From NCBI GenBank assembly GCA_018287875.1, contig JAGVVL010000018.1, positions 496,001-560,000 on the forward strand: a stretch of DNA of 64,000 nt, given 5' to 3'. Of the stretch, positions 11,301 to 21,719 are shown in pieces. The notes beneath the pieces are model-generated. The model searched no databases. It had not been told where the DNA came from and saw only the letters and a list, made by a program, of their open reading frames with translations. A program made the translations under genes and the position numbers. Positions within the stretch are counted from its first letter, which is position 1. Each line of letters begins with the position of its first letter. This stretch comes from Nigrospora sphaerica (lineage: Eukaryota; Ascomycota; Sordariomycetes; Amphisphaeriales; Apiosporaceae).

Positions 11301-14006
11301 GCGGCGTATCCTGCCCTGGAGCACCTATATATCTAAGGAGGAGCTGACAGCCGCCACAATCGCGGTGAAGAGTACTTCGCCCGGGACCGATGGAATCTCG
11401 GTACGGCTGCTAAAAGTGTGCTGGGAGGCCATTTAAGAACCCGTACGGTCCCTCTTCCAAGCCTGCCTACGGATCGGTCACTACCCACGCCCGTTCCGCA
11501 CAGCCGAGGTCGTGATGCTTCGGAAGCCGAACAAGAAAGACCTCTCGAACCCCCGCTCTTAGCGACCAATCGCGCTTCTCTCCTACCTCGGGAAAGGCCT
11601 CGAGAGACTTGTAGCTAAACGAATAGCGAACACCACGCTCTTACATAAGGTGGTCAGCCTATAACAGGCCGGCGCCTTACCAACACAGGCAGCCTTAGAC
11701 CTCCTCGCCTGCTTAACACACGAGATCGAGCATTCCCTAGAGAACAAAGGCACAGCCTCGATTCTCACCGTGGACATGAAGGGCGTATTCGACGCTACCC
11801 TTAAAAGGCGGCTTATACTTTGTATAAGGTAACAGGGTTAGGCAACCCAGCTTATTAAGTTTATCGGCTCCTTCATGGAAGAGAGATAAGCACGGATCCG
11901 ACTCGACGACGTTATAATAAAGCCACAGGCAATCCAATGCGGCCTACTATAAGGGTCCCCCGCCTCCCCCGTCCTATTCTTTCTATACATCGTAAACATC
12001 CTACTCGAGGATATAAGACACCGGTTTAGGTATACGGACGATATATACTTTTACCGAGCTAGCAAGTCCCTACACGATAACGCACGATAGCTAGTAAAGG
12101 ACTTAAACGATGTCCTCAACTGGGGTAAGGGAAATAAAGTTATTATCGACCCGGATAAAAGCGAGCTACTCTATTTCACGTTTATAAAGAACCTAGGGGA
12201 ACTCCCTAGCGTAACGGCACGGGACCACGGGCTGACTATACACGCCTCGGTCCAGCCTATACGATGGCTCGGCGTCTAGTTCGACTCGAAGCTACGGTTC
12301 ACGGAGCACGTGAAGAGGAAAGCGGCATAAGCGCGAAACGTCGTACGACACCTTCGGAGCCTAGCCAACACTCAGCAAGGCCCTCCGCTAAGAGCCCTCC
12401 GGAAGGCTATCTTTACCTGCGTTCTCCCTATCCTTATATACGGGGCCGAGGTATAGTACAAGGGACGCACGAAGACACGAAAGTTCGCTAGCCGACAACA
12501 CAATACGGAGGTGTCGACACGATAAGAGGTATAAATAGACGAAATAGATAGGGTCCTAAGGGAGGCCATACAAGCTATTCTGCCTATATGGAAGACAACA
12601 CCGATAGCCACGCTATATAGGGACGCAGGTGTCCTAACAGCGCGAATCGCACTGGAAGCGGCGTTCTATCGCTTCGGACAACGGCTCCAGTCAATGGACA
12701 ACAGCCATATGCTAACAGCGCGGACGGCACTGCGGCCCTATCTATCAGGTCGCGGCTACGGCTCTTACCAGCCTACGCGAACCAGGCTCCAGAGAGCGGC
12801 CAGACTCCTACCTACCATCCCAAGGCTACAGTACCTCCTAAAACGTTACACGTTTAAACCGGACCCGCAGAAGGACAAGAAAACAGCGGCGAAGGAGTTT
12901 ATAACGTGGCAATCAAAGCTTCCCGACACGCACCTCGTCGTCTTCTCGGACGGGTCAAAAGGACCGGACGAGGCAGTCGGCTGGGGTTTCGTGATCTACA
13001 AAAACGGTCGGAAAATAAGACAAGGAAAAGGCCGACTAGGCCTAGTGGAAGTCTTCGATGGAGAGGCCGTAGGAGCGTGGTAAGGTCTACGCTAAGCCCA
13101 CCGGATCAACCCAGGCGCGACAATCCACGTTTACTTAGACAACACCTCGGTTATCCAAGGCCTCACAGGAACCGCACCGAAAAGCTCGCAAGAAGTTTTC
13201 CTCGCCTTTCAGGAGATAGCGACTATAGCCGACGTCCGCATTCGATGGGTGCCAGGTTATGAGGGGATTCAAGGGAACGAAGAGGCCGACAAGCTAGCGA
13301 AAGAAGAGGCCGCACTCCTAGCACGCCGGTTAGCCTAAGCTACGTACGTAGGTATGAAGCGACTCTAAAAAACAATTATACGAGAACAATTCACGAAGTG
13401 GTGGAAGGAGGCCTCTTAAGGCTGTAAGCGCTACCGAGAGCTTGAATTCACCGACGCTACCCTTAAGGTGCCTAAAGAGCTGGACCTCCCTAGACGGACA
13501 CTCCACAACTTTCTCGCGCTCCGATTAGGACACGGGGACTTCGACTGGTACCATAAGAAATTCTAACATCCCTAAAACGACCGATGCACCTGCCGAATGT
13601 TACGAACACCGGAGCATCTAGTCTACTGCCGCAAAACAAGAAGGCAACAGGCCTGTTGGCCGAAGTTCGACCCCGAACCGAAAACCTTAAAGGAATACTG
13701 GCAACGGCTAATACACAACCCGGAGAGGTTCCAGCTCTTTATAACGTTAACGAAGTACTACAAGGATATATGCCCACTATCGGTAGGCCGCAGAAGTTAC
13801 TCTATGTGAAGTCGCAGCTATTCAGACGGAGATAGAGCCGGGAACGAGCTCGCACGGAGGAGCCACGGAGACGGTTTGACCAAAGGGTTGCCATTGGGCT
13901 TGACATGCGAGATATCTCGTGTTCATGTAGATAGACTCTCGCACGCCAGATGCCCCTCGGGAGGCGGGACACTGTCCCAGTATGGCGATAATACACACAC
14001 ACACAC
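8312..14006 (+). mobile_element. Tad1-like non-LTR retrotransposon (LINE), copy 1, RIP-damaged
   Basis: The element runs from CCTTCCTTCCTATTT to an ACACACAC tail. ORF1 lies at 8424-8900. Then come CCHC-like zinc knuckles (CENCSARLPIGHEHPQPC, CANCYRPAPASHENC; 9605-9720), an apurinic-type endonuclease (GDFNAWYSAWDP, DLAFSN, GADHEII; about 10470-10720), a reverse transcriptase (SPGTDGIS, LTVDMKGVFDATL, GSPASPVLF, YTDD; about 11340-12420) and a type I RNase H (VVFSDGSKG, YLDNTSVI, GNEEADKLA; about 12920-13320). This order and the RNase H fit the Tad1 group. Stops are almost all TAG/TAA in CAG/CAA/TGG context. Flanked by a perfect 15 bp duplication. Confidence 0.9.
8424..8900 (+). pseudogene. LINE copy 1 ORF1 (gag-like), 5' part
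   Basis: A 158-codon open stretch beginning MDSGTIIVMASPP, with a basic region (THKRKRTGQ) and an acidic helical region (IIEEYRDEDKEMAAEI). The copy at 41797 shares the same start. The frame stops at TAG while element homology continues, so it is a truncated gag-like protein. Confidence 0.7.
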
Positions 14007-14021
14007 ATTAGCTAAAGACTA
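14007..14021 (+). repeat. Right target-site duplication of LINE copy 1
   Basis: ATTAGCTAAAGACTA, identical to 8297-8311, directly after the ACACAC tail. Confidence 0.9.
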
Positions 14022-14229
14022 GCTGCTTTCCACCTATTCCAGATATTCTAGCTAGTAAAGCTAGCTAAACGAGCCTTCTAATAGCAGGCAAGGAAATTTC
14101 GCTTACTAATTACTATTAAGTCTGTTAGCTAAGTTAAAAATCCGAGCTCTTTCCAGTACGCCGATTTTAAAGCACTGAAAACGGCTAAATCAAGCGGTTA
14201 AAGGACGTGAGAGGTATAAGGGGGCAAAA

Positions 14230-14575
14230 AAAGAAGATAGATCCGGTTAGAGAAGCATTCGAATATGAAATCAGTCGTTATATTGAGACCGGGCCAGGGC
14301 TCTTACGTAAGCCTTGATCAAGGGTTTACACAAGTATAAGTTAGGCCTCGGAAGCCCAGTTCATAGTTCAGAAGACAGCGCGCTTTTTCCCTCCTTTTAA
14401 TACACTGCTACTCTTACTACGGCACTTCACGCTCATTTTTCGTGACTATTTTGAGCTTCTTTTACTTCCCTACGTTAAGGATCATCTTGATTAACGATAT
14501 CCTCACCTGATTGTCCCTTGGGATCGACCTCACGACCGTGTCTTTCCACCAAACTCCCTACAGTTTGGGGTTTCT
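14230..14575 (+). repeat. Diverged copy of the 324 bp repeat also at 48277 and 49506
   Basis: The right part (14521-14550, GATCGACCTCACGACCG and TCTTTCCACCA) matches the arms of the 48-50 kb inverted repeat almost exactly. Upstream the order of GAGAC.GGGC, TACGTAAG, TTGATCAAGG and an AT-rich TATAAG patch is shared but diverged. It interrupts the pogo-type transposase just after LLIIDGYRSY. Confidence 0.55.
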
Positions 14576-14579
14576 TGGT

Positions 14580-15430
14580 TCCAATATAGCTTCTATAGCC
14601 GTCTATAATAAGTAGGCAGTACTCGAAAGGGTCTCTGGGGGCGGTATTCGGGATGAAGACTTTCTTAAGCCACTCGAGTGCTATTTAGTCTGTAACCTAT
14701 CCATTTTCGGTTGCAGTGAACTGCCAGCCTCCAAATTGGCTTAAATTAACTAGGAACCATTGCTATTAAACTGTCTTGCCCTTAAAAATGACTAATAAAG
14801 GCAGGGCATGGCCTTAAGCGGAGATACATTTAATAAAGGACGTCTAAATATAAAAACCAGGCTGTTTCTTTCGGACTGAGCGTTTTTTAGAACCTCTTAT
14901 TACTAGACTGTTCGATCCAGCACCTTCTAGGAGTCCTGCTTTATCTATATTGTAGCGGTTAGCCGGCTTCACCCTCTGGATCTCTGGTAGCTGAAGATAT
15001 CGGAACTATAGACGAATTACCTCGACTAAGGCGCCATTAATATACTGCGAGTTGATGGATCGACTCTTTTGGATCTGTATAGCTGGGTTCCTGCGTAGGA
15101 AAGCCTGCAGCCACCTCTTTCGAAGTAGCTCGCTGTCGCCCTAAGCCCGGAGGATTCGTTCGGCGAACTCCTTGACTTAGGCGTGTGAAGGCGGAGGCTT
15201 AAGGGCAGCTTAGGTCAGGATCCAAGTCGTAAGTAACTCTTCCTAGACCGGTCTGGGTCTCTGTTGGTCTGCGAAGGCTTCGGGTTTAAGTTAATGACCT
15301 TTAATTCGGTTCTGTAGTGTTAACTTCGGTATACCGTAATCTCGAGAGGTCTGCTTAATTCCACCCCCTGCTGCGATAGCAGTTAGGGCTTATTAAAGTT
15401 CAGCTTCTAAATATTGTTTCATAATAAGAA
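14580..15430 (-). pseudogene. N-terminal and catalytic part of the pogo-type transposase
   Basis: Minus-strand frame with multiple TAG/TAA stops. Order: psq helix-turn-helix (AAGGGIKQTSRDYGIP), CENP-B-type HTH (LLRKRWLQAFLRRNPAIQ), start of the DDE domain (NIDKAGLLEGAG), KKRSVRKKQPG, GHALPLLVIFKGKT, WQFTATENG, ALEWLKKVFIP and LLIIDGYRSY. It breaks off just after the second catalytic region, where another repeat has inserted. Confidence 0.75.
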
Positions 15431-15520
15431 ATGAAATGTAGATACTAAGTTTTAGACAAATTAAAGCCAATTTACTGAAGTAAATTTAAAAAGAAGTCGA
15501 GGGGCTGGAAATTCGGTGGC

Positions 15521-15574
15521 TGGTTTTTGGGGGGCCCAAATGTGGGGGGGGGCCCAAATGGGGGTCCTCGAACT
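15521..15574 (-). repeat. Right terminal inverted repeat of the pogo-type element
   Basis: Reverse complement of the left end with a few length differences in the G-runs, ending CCTCGAACT. Followed by TA at 15575-15576. Confidence 0.85.
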
Positions 15575-15576
15575 TA

Positions 15577-16676
15577 TTCTAAAGCTGTAGACACCCGAAA
15601 GTTCATCCGTACATCTCAATATTGGGCCCGTCATTTAAATCCCCTCAAGACCATTCCCGACGATGGGCACCGTTAAAGTTCCGTCTCACCCTTTTAGACA
15701 TGTACATAGAGAGAGCTTGATAGGTAACACTAGACACGGTAATTTATTTGGCCAAAATTGCTCTTATCCCATAGCATCACAAATCTTTTCTTCGCATTAG
15801 CTCCCACGGCCTTTCCACTCTTAAGCTCATCACATGCACGTCAACACTCTTATAGGAGGCATTGATGGAAATTACGCATCCGACGTGCTGAACGAGGGTA
15901 AGTTACAAAGGTTGAAAGATTGAATAGTGAGACAGTAAAAATGAGTAGGAGAGAAACCAAGAGACTTGTTAGAAGAGAAATCGATATGCGGAAGGATAAA
16001 AGGACTCCCCTCCATTTTTATGGGCTCATTGTAGTACTCAATATATGGGGGGCACATTCCACTTTGTATATATACATTTATAGTAGAACTCGTTGAATCA
16101 TGTCACGGTCCATTATTTAACAGCTCTCTTTATAAAGCACGCCAACCTATGTCTATTAGGGGAGGCTGAGTCTTCTAAAACAACGTCGCGCACAACACAG
16201 ACCCAGGTTCTACGAGGGCTGATTCACAATACGATAACAGGGACTACAGAGACCCCACACACTGCTACTTAGTGTCACATATCTAACCATCATCATCACC
16301 ATCACCGACTCCTCCCTTCGTATCATTCTAAAGTTCTCGACAAACCGTCCTTGCGACCCGGTGTTTTACGAACCGAGACAGTAAACCCGGGCTCGTATAC
16401 ATAACTGACGGGCAGCACCAGAGAAACCAGTGATAATATGGCATAATTGCTGCCCAGGTGTCAGTTCTGTTATTATAATATCATCCAGGTCACAGTACAG
16501 TAAGAGCGTAGCAGGGCGAGAAACCTCAAATCAGCGAAAGAGAGGAAAGTTTGTCTGCTAGGTAGTACTTAGTGGTAGCGCTTAAGCTCTTCTGAACCCT
16601 CTAGCCCCATGAGAATCTCCCGCGAAGTATGTGATGCCGCGTATTTCCTGCCATTGAACCTGGCTCACATGACTGC
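15577..16676. other. Intergenic between transposon and knottin gene
   Basis: No supported gene. It includes a CATCATCATCACCATCACC microsatellite-like run near 16287 and the presumed 3' untranslated region of the leftward peptide gene. Confidence 0.5.
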
Positions 16677-16982
16677 TTATTGGCACCGGCCATTGATGCA
16701 ATAGCAAGGATAGATGCAGTCTCTGGCGTTGCTGCAGGTCCAATCATTTGGGAAACAGAAATCGTACTGCCTCTTCTTCAACAATCCCTCGGGTACTAGA
16801 GACTCTTTGTCACCCTATACGATATAATAAGAATACATCAAAAAGACTAGTGTAGGGCTGGGTAGCCCACGCGTCTGGATCCAAATACTCATGGTTATTA
16901 AAGAACTTACCACGAGGGCAGCTCCACGGACGGCGGCAGCCGTGCTGAGAAGCAGAAGAGCGACCTTGGTAATAGCTTGCAT
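16677..16982 (-). CDS. Secreted six-cysteine knottin-type peptide precursor
   Basis: Exon 1 (16982-16911) encodes a 24-residue leader, MQAITKVALLLLSTAAAVRG then AALV, a clear signal peptide. The intron at 16910-16815 has GTAAGT and TATAG. Exon 2 (16814-16677) adds GDKESLVPEGLL, a KKR dibasic site and 30 residues beginning QYDFC, for 69 in all. The cysteine spacing after KKR is C-x6-C-x5-C-x3-C-x1-C-x4-C. That is the spacing of squash-inhibitor-type cystine-knot miniproteins except that the last loop is one residue shorter. Predicted route: secretory pathway, Kex2 cleavage after KKR, three disulfides, N-terminal Gln able to become pyroglutamate. The first loop (FPNDWT) has no Lys/Arg, so trypsin inhibition is unlikely. 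Role unknown: inhibitor, antimicrobial, toxin or effector are all possible. Confidence 0.8.
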
Positions 16983-17094
16983 GTTGGATCCTGTAGAACG
17001 AGGCCGGTGAATCTGGGAAAAAGTAGACGCGGTAGAGTGTTTGGGTGAAGTGTTGTCTGTTATCGTGTACCCCGTCAGAGTGGGAATTTCCGGT

Positions 17095-17104
17095 CTTTTA
17101 TATG
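17095..17104 (-). promoter_or_regulatory. TATA box of the knottin-type gene
   Basis: On the minus strand it reads CATATAAAAG, about 115 bases before the ATG at 16982. Spacing suits a short leader. The strong TATA suggests high or inducible expression. Confidence 0.5.
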
Positions 17105-18329
17105 TTGTAAAAGTCGGGTACTACTTAGTAGATTTGCTTCTCTGAGATGCTGAATTCCGCTCTTGTGTGTATCTCTTCCTCATCTTGGGATTGTCGATCC
17201 CCCATGTCCTTTCCTTCACCTGATGGAGTATCCGCTCCGTGTACCCGGATCCTTCCTTGACTATTCGAGCGGTTTCCGCCAATGGCTGCCATAGTTCATC
17301 GGCTAAATAAGAAATTCAATGCATACTGCAATCCTTCTCTCTACGCTGCCAGCGTCCCGAAATTCCGAGTGAGAGACCGCACTAAAACGCGAAATACATA
17401 ACGCTGACATTTACGAGCCAATCGCCGCCTCTGCTTGGACCATCCCTTCTTAAGCATTAGCTCATAACTTCTTGGCTGTCAAAATAGAGATCCTAGCTCA
17501 TACCCAAGCCCTCCAGGGCTTTGCCAAGGTGCGGAGTTGCAAAGCGGGGGATGAAGGAAGTGCTAGAGTTAATCCCTTTTAGCCAACCAACCATGTTTGA
17601 GGGAGCCATACTAAGTACGCTCACGGCCGCTTCTGTAGCTCAGCGAGTTTTAGGATGTCGGAAGCCTTCAAATTTGCAGCCGTGAGATGTTAAAAAGGTT
17701 GGACATCTTCGGTCTAAATCCTGCCAGACCCGTGCCAGCCACTCCCGGCTTCGATGGGTGTTGGAATGCGCTGTAAGAAGCCATTAGTTCGACATGGCTC
17801 GAACCACCATGTTTGCTCCTCATGAGCCCAACTCCGATGCATGCAATCTTTTAATCTTCAATGAATCAATTCAACTGCGTTGAGCGATCACCATATTGTC
17901 ATAATTTCGGTGCTGCGTCGCCAGCCAACGTCCAGGCGAGAGGAAGTCAACCTCCCACACCATCATGAACCTTCGTTTCTCGGATTTCAGTGAGCGATAC
18001 TATGCCCGGCTGAACTGCGGTCCAAATACACCTCTATCTGTCATGATGGTATGTGCAGCATGTCACTTCGTGGCACGGTAGTAGCCCTTGCCTTCTGGGG
18101 TCTTCTCGATATCCTTTCTCGCACGGTTTTCTGAACGCGTCCGCTTCTCCTTACCAACCCGAGCCAAGATTCTGGGGCACAACGGTGCGGCTTGAATAAT
18201 GGGGAGGCCATCGTAATGGACTGCGTCTACAATCACATCATCATGGACTATCTTCCGCCGCATTATCACGTTGCCGACCTTGTAGCGAAATGCGGTGCCT
18301 CCGGGCCTTACGGCACGTGGCCATACTCC
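17105..18329. other. No supported gene
   Basis: Open frames are short and lack recognisable motifs. A stretch near 17964-18047 (MNLRFSDFSERYY...) could be an exon of the decayed gene that follows, but I cannot connect it. Confidence 0.4.
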
Positions 18330-18640
18330 CGTGACACGTCTAGTAGAACACTAGGCAAGAAGTTCGCTTTCCTCAAATTGGCCTCGGTTATTGACTCGCC
18401 GGCAGGAGAGGGAGAAGACTACTCTACTACCCTGGGTTGGCATGTGACCCATTGTCTCTTTACCTGGCGTAAATAGCTGCGGTTCTACTACGACGGCAAA
18501 GGTACGTCGGTATTGGAGCCGTTAAACGCCAAGGAAGATCACGCTCAATATTGTAGTGGATACATCTGGACCGTGCTGGAGATCGGCCGATCGCTCGAGG
18601 AAATAAGGACAGCCCTACAAGGAAAATTGCGGCATTTTAA
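18330..18640 (+). pseudogene. Possible UstYa/DUF3328-like remnant
   Basis: Plus-strand frame reading KLASVIDSPAGEGEDYSTTL, GWHVTHCLFTWRK, a TAG at 18475-18477, then LRFYYDGKG and EDHAQYC. HVTHC fits the HxxHC motif of UstYa-like oxidases of fungal peptide and metabolite clusters, and HAQYC could be the second HxxHC with His changed to Tyr (CAC to TAC, a C to T step). The stop sits between the two motifs. No start, transmembrane segment or full domain is readable. Weak call based on two motifs in the right order. Confidence 0.35.
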
Positions 18641-20066
18641 TGGATGACGATATGGGGCGCAAGCTTTGGAATACAAACTACCGTCTGGACGATGCGGACA
18701 CATGGACGTCGTTATTTGTGAACCATCATAATAAAGGGTTGACATGGCATGGTAACGTTACAATCGACTCCCGCTTTTCCCGCGTTGCGATTACATGGAG
18801 TTGGACCTTAGCAGCCTAGCTGTGGGGAACAAGGGCAATGGATAAACTAGCAGCTGTACGAGTGGACTTGCTGTCAAGTGACAGAAGCGAGACCACCAAG
18901 GATGGAGAATGCTTATCACAACGTAAAAGCGGCGGGCAGCCAGCCAGGGAATTGTACGGGATATGGACTCGGGGAATCCAGGCCGGCATGATAATCGAGC
19001 TCGCCACAAGGAACAAGATGGGCGTCACAACAACAAGCTGCTGCTCAAGACCCTGGTCAAATGCGGTGTAATAGGCAGGCTTTGGAAACAATCTTCCAAT
19101 CGTTGTCGCTCGCTTTTGGACTTGTTGGCCCAGATCGCCGGCCACGAAACCGCCCTTGTTCCATAAAAAAGGCCCGCAGAAGGCCAGGCGGACCGCCCCC
19201 CTTCATCTGACGCGGCGGCTCTTACCCTTGAAATTCAGCTCAGAGTCAGGATAATGGCAAGCAGGAGGCCGCCTGTGTTGGAGATGGTCGGCCACTATTG
19301 AAACGCGCCTTGTCGGGATTTGCTCAGACGTATCCCTCCAGTAGAAAAACGAAAGTGGCCTGCAGGCTGAGCCAGGCTGAGCAGATCTAGCGAAATTGGA
19401 GCCCCGGATAGAACCAGTCAGTAGGGATTAAATTTCCACATCACAAGCGATCAACGACACCGGCTTTGTATCCGTGGCAACCGTTCTCCTCGCGTCCAGG
19501 GAATACCGCACCAGACAGCGGTGAACGTTGCTGACATGGCGACATGGCTGCAGGTGAATAAGATGATGGGACGCGCGCCCACACCCCGGCTCCGCCAAGC
19601 ATTGTTGACAGGCTGTCGCGAGGCATAATGCACTGCCTGTGACACCTGGCAGCGCATCATGACAGCCTTGGCAAAGCGGGCAACATATATGCCAAACACC
19701 GCACTGCCATGGCAGAGAGGCCACACGCGGTTTCCGCGCAAGGCCTTGACAGAAAACGCGTGGGGCTGTACATTAAGCAGCCAATTGAAGAGGCCTGTTC
19801 AGTAGCTACACGCATTCGCGTCGAGACGCCATTGCACTTTGCAAGAGCCGCGTTGGAGGCGAGGCGCGTCGGAACCCAGACGCGTTGGGGCGGAGGCCAT
19901 CTCGCTTCATGGGGATAGTTCAGCACATACGCTCTGTATCCAAGAGGTTCATCGTCTATATATTTGATATGAAATGTGCCCATTGCAATCATTTCAAGTC
20001 TTCCCCAAACGAGCACGCTGTCACAACGTTCATCTACACCACGTCCTTCTTATTCGACGTCACACC
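18641..20066. other. No supported gene
   Basis: Both strands have open frames of 60-120 codons without motifs or good splice joints. The end contains the promoter region of the gene starting at 20067. Confidence 0.45.
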
Positions 20067-21719
20067 ATGCCTCACGCATCCTCCAGGCACGAGCCCCCGA
20101 CCAACGCCGACGAGATCAAAGAATATTACTACGCGATTTTTGAAAATTCGGTCGGCTCTCACCTCAAGCGATGGCTGACGCACCATAACCTAGCCCGCGA
20201 TACGGCCCTGCACGCCCACATCCCCAAAGACGTCTGGGCCCAGAATGTCTACCAAGAACATAGAGAGATCTTCATGGACCGGAGCCGAAGCACCATCCGT
20301 CTTGTTCTCACCGTCGCTATGGAAGCCTTATGCGAACTTGGGGAAAGGTTCGAAGAGATAGTGAACAACGACGGAAAAGGCCTGGGCGTCGAGGAGCTCC
20401 TACGTGCTGCTGACAACACCGCCGTGAACGACGGCGACGACGATGCGGCCAGTGACCTGGACCTACATGACTCCACGGAGCTGGGCACGGCCATCGTAGC
20501 TGCGGGGCCAGGGCAGCAGCTCGTGGTGCAAGAGGACCAAGTGGAACAAGGACAGCGGGTTCCGCAACCTCCAACACCACTTTACGCGTTCTCAAGCGCC
20601 ACAATTGACAGCGCTGTCGAGAGCAGGGACGCCACGTTGGAGCTTTGGGACTCTCTTTCGGGCTCCGTGGGTAGGCCAAAGCGACGGGTGAGCCACCAGG
20701 ACTGCCAGTCCGATGGTGCATCCAAACGAAGACGCCCGTCGACCCGCAGTGTAAGTGATTTAACCCCTGCCATCAAGATATATTCGTATGTCCTCCTCTG
20801 TTAACACCTAGTCTCCTTCCTTCTCCACAGCCGGAGCCTCACCCTGCTTCACCATCGTCACCCGCCGGCGACGATGAGGACGACGAACTACAGCCAGTAC
20901 AGTCGCCGCTCTTTCTACAGGACATTGGGCCCGAGGAGTGTGTCTTTCGATACCCGAAATTGCCGGCGAAGCGCTTTTTCGTGCTTCGGTGCAAACGAGG
21001 GGGGTGTTCGCCGGGTTGCGAGCAAGCCGCCCAGTGGCGAAACACCATCATCTTCAAGGCTTGGCCGTTCCAATACAGGCGCGCGTCAAGCCATTTTGGC
21101 GGCGAGGTGCACAATCTGCACGACCAGGACACCATATTCCGCCTGCACGCCCATGAGGTGCTTGATGCCGTCGAGCCGCGTGAGTCATTGGCTCTCTTTC
21201 TGAGTTCTACCCTCGAGGTGCAAGCCCCATGCTGATATGCCGCTTCGCCATCCAGGAAACATGCGCCCAAAGCCCCGCGGATCACGAGGCCCCAAGAACA
21301 AGGACAACGAGGGCGCCAGCGCTCAAGACGACGGCGGGGAAACGATGCCAACCATCGTGGCCACGGCTCCCACCATCGTAGCCACGGTTCACAACAGGCC
21401 GTCAGCCGACAACGAGAACGAGTACGACATAAACGGGCACAACCCCTTTGGAGACCCTCGTCCAGGCGACCGCGGCAACACCAACGGCGGCAGGCCCATG
21501 AGACCACAGCCAGTTTCGTTCATCGAGATCGAAGACGACGCAGATGATGACTACCGCCATCACGAGCGGCCCGCACGTCGTTTTGCCGAGCCGCCGCGGC
21601 CCAAGACATACCCGACGCGGATGCGCACCGACGGCGACGCAACATCCCACACACACATGGGCGAGGCGACGGATTGGGAGGAGGACGGCAGCTGGAGCGA
21701 GTTCGGGTCTGAACTCTAG
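20067..21719 (+). CDS. Conserved fungal protein of unknown function, three exons
   Basis: The ATG at 20067 (CACCATGCC context) is followed by exons 20067-20750, 20831-21179 and 21256-21719. Introns are GTAAGT...CCACAG and GTGAGT...TCCAG. The total of 1497 bases gives 498 residues in one frame. The N-terminal 100 residues are helical (ADEIKEYYYAIFENSVGSHLK). The middle is acidic and low-complexity with a basic KRRRPS patch. Exon 2 holds the likely conserved core: FRYPKLPAKRFFVLRCKRGGC, CEQAAQW, FKAWPFQYRRASSHFGGEVH, DTIFRLHAHEVLDAVEP. The C-terminus is basic/acidic and disordered. Cysteine and histidine placement hints at a metal-binding or nuclear protein, but I do not recognise a named family. 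It is the only clearly intact gene between 17 and 26 kb. Confidence 0.75.

Larger units (their letters stand above)
7699..15574 (-). mobile_element. Pogo/Fot1-type Tc1/mariner transposon, RIP-damaged, with nested insertions
   Basis: Matching inverted ends begin AGTTCGAGGACCCCCATTTG at 7699 and end with its complement at 15574. Each is bordered by TA (7697-7698 and 15575-15576), the target duplication of this superfamily. On the minus strand at about 15430-14580 a stop-ridden frame reads a psq-type helix-turn-helix (GGGIKQTSRDYGIPKLTLQ), a CENP-B-like HTH (RKRWLQAFLRRNP) and a DDE start (YNIDKAGLLEGAG, LLIIDGYRSY). Its C-terminal tail (LRKRRKV, FVNIEDIHRA) lies at about 8060-7850, past the nested LINE. 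Stops stand where CAA, CAG or TGG is expected. The element is non-autonomous now. Confidence 0.85.

Noticed and set aside
7699..15574. CRISPR array or integron-like structure
   Set aside because: Repeats are two terminal inverted repeats and one duplication pair, not evenly spaced direct repeats, and the context is eukaryotic.
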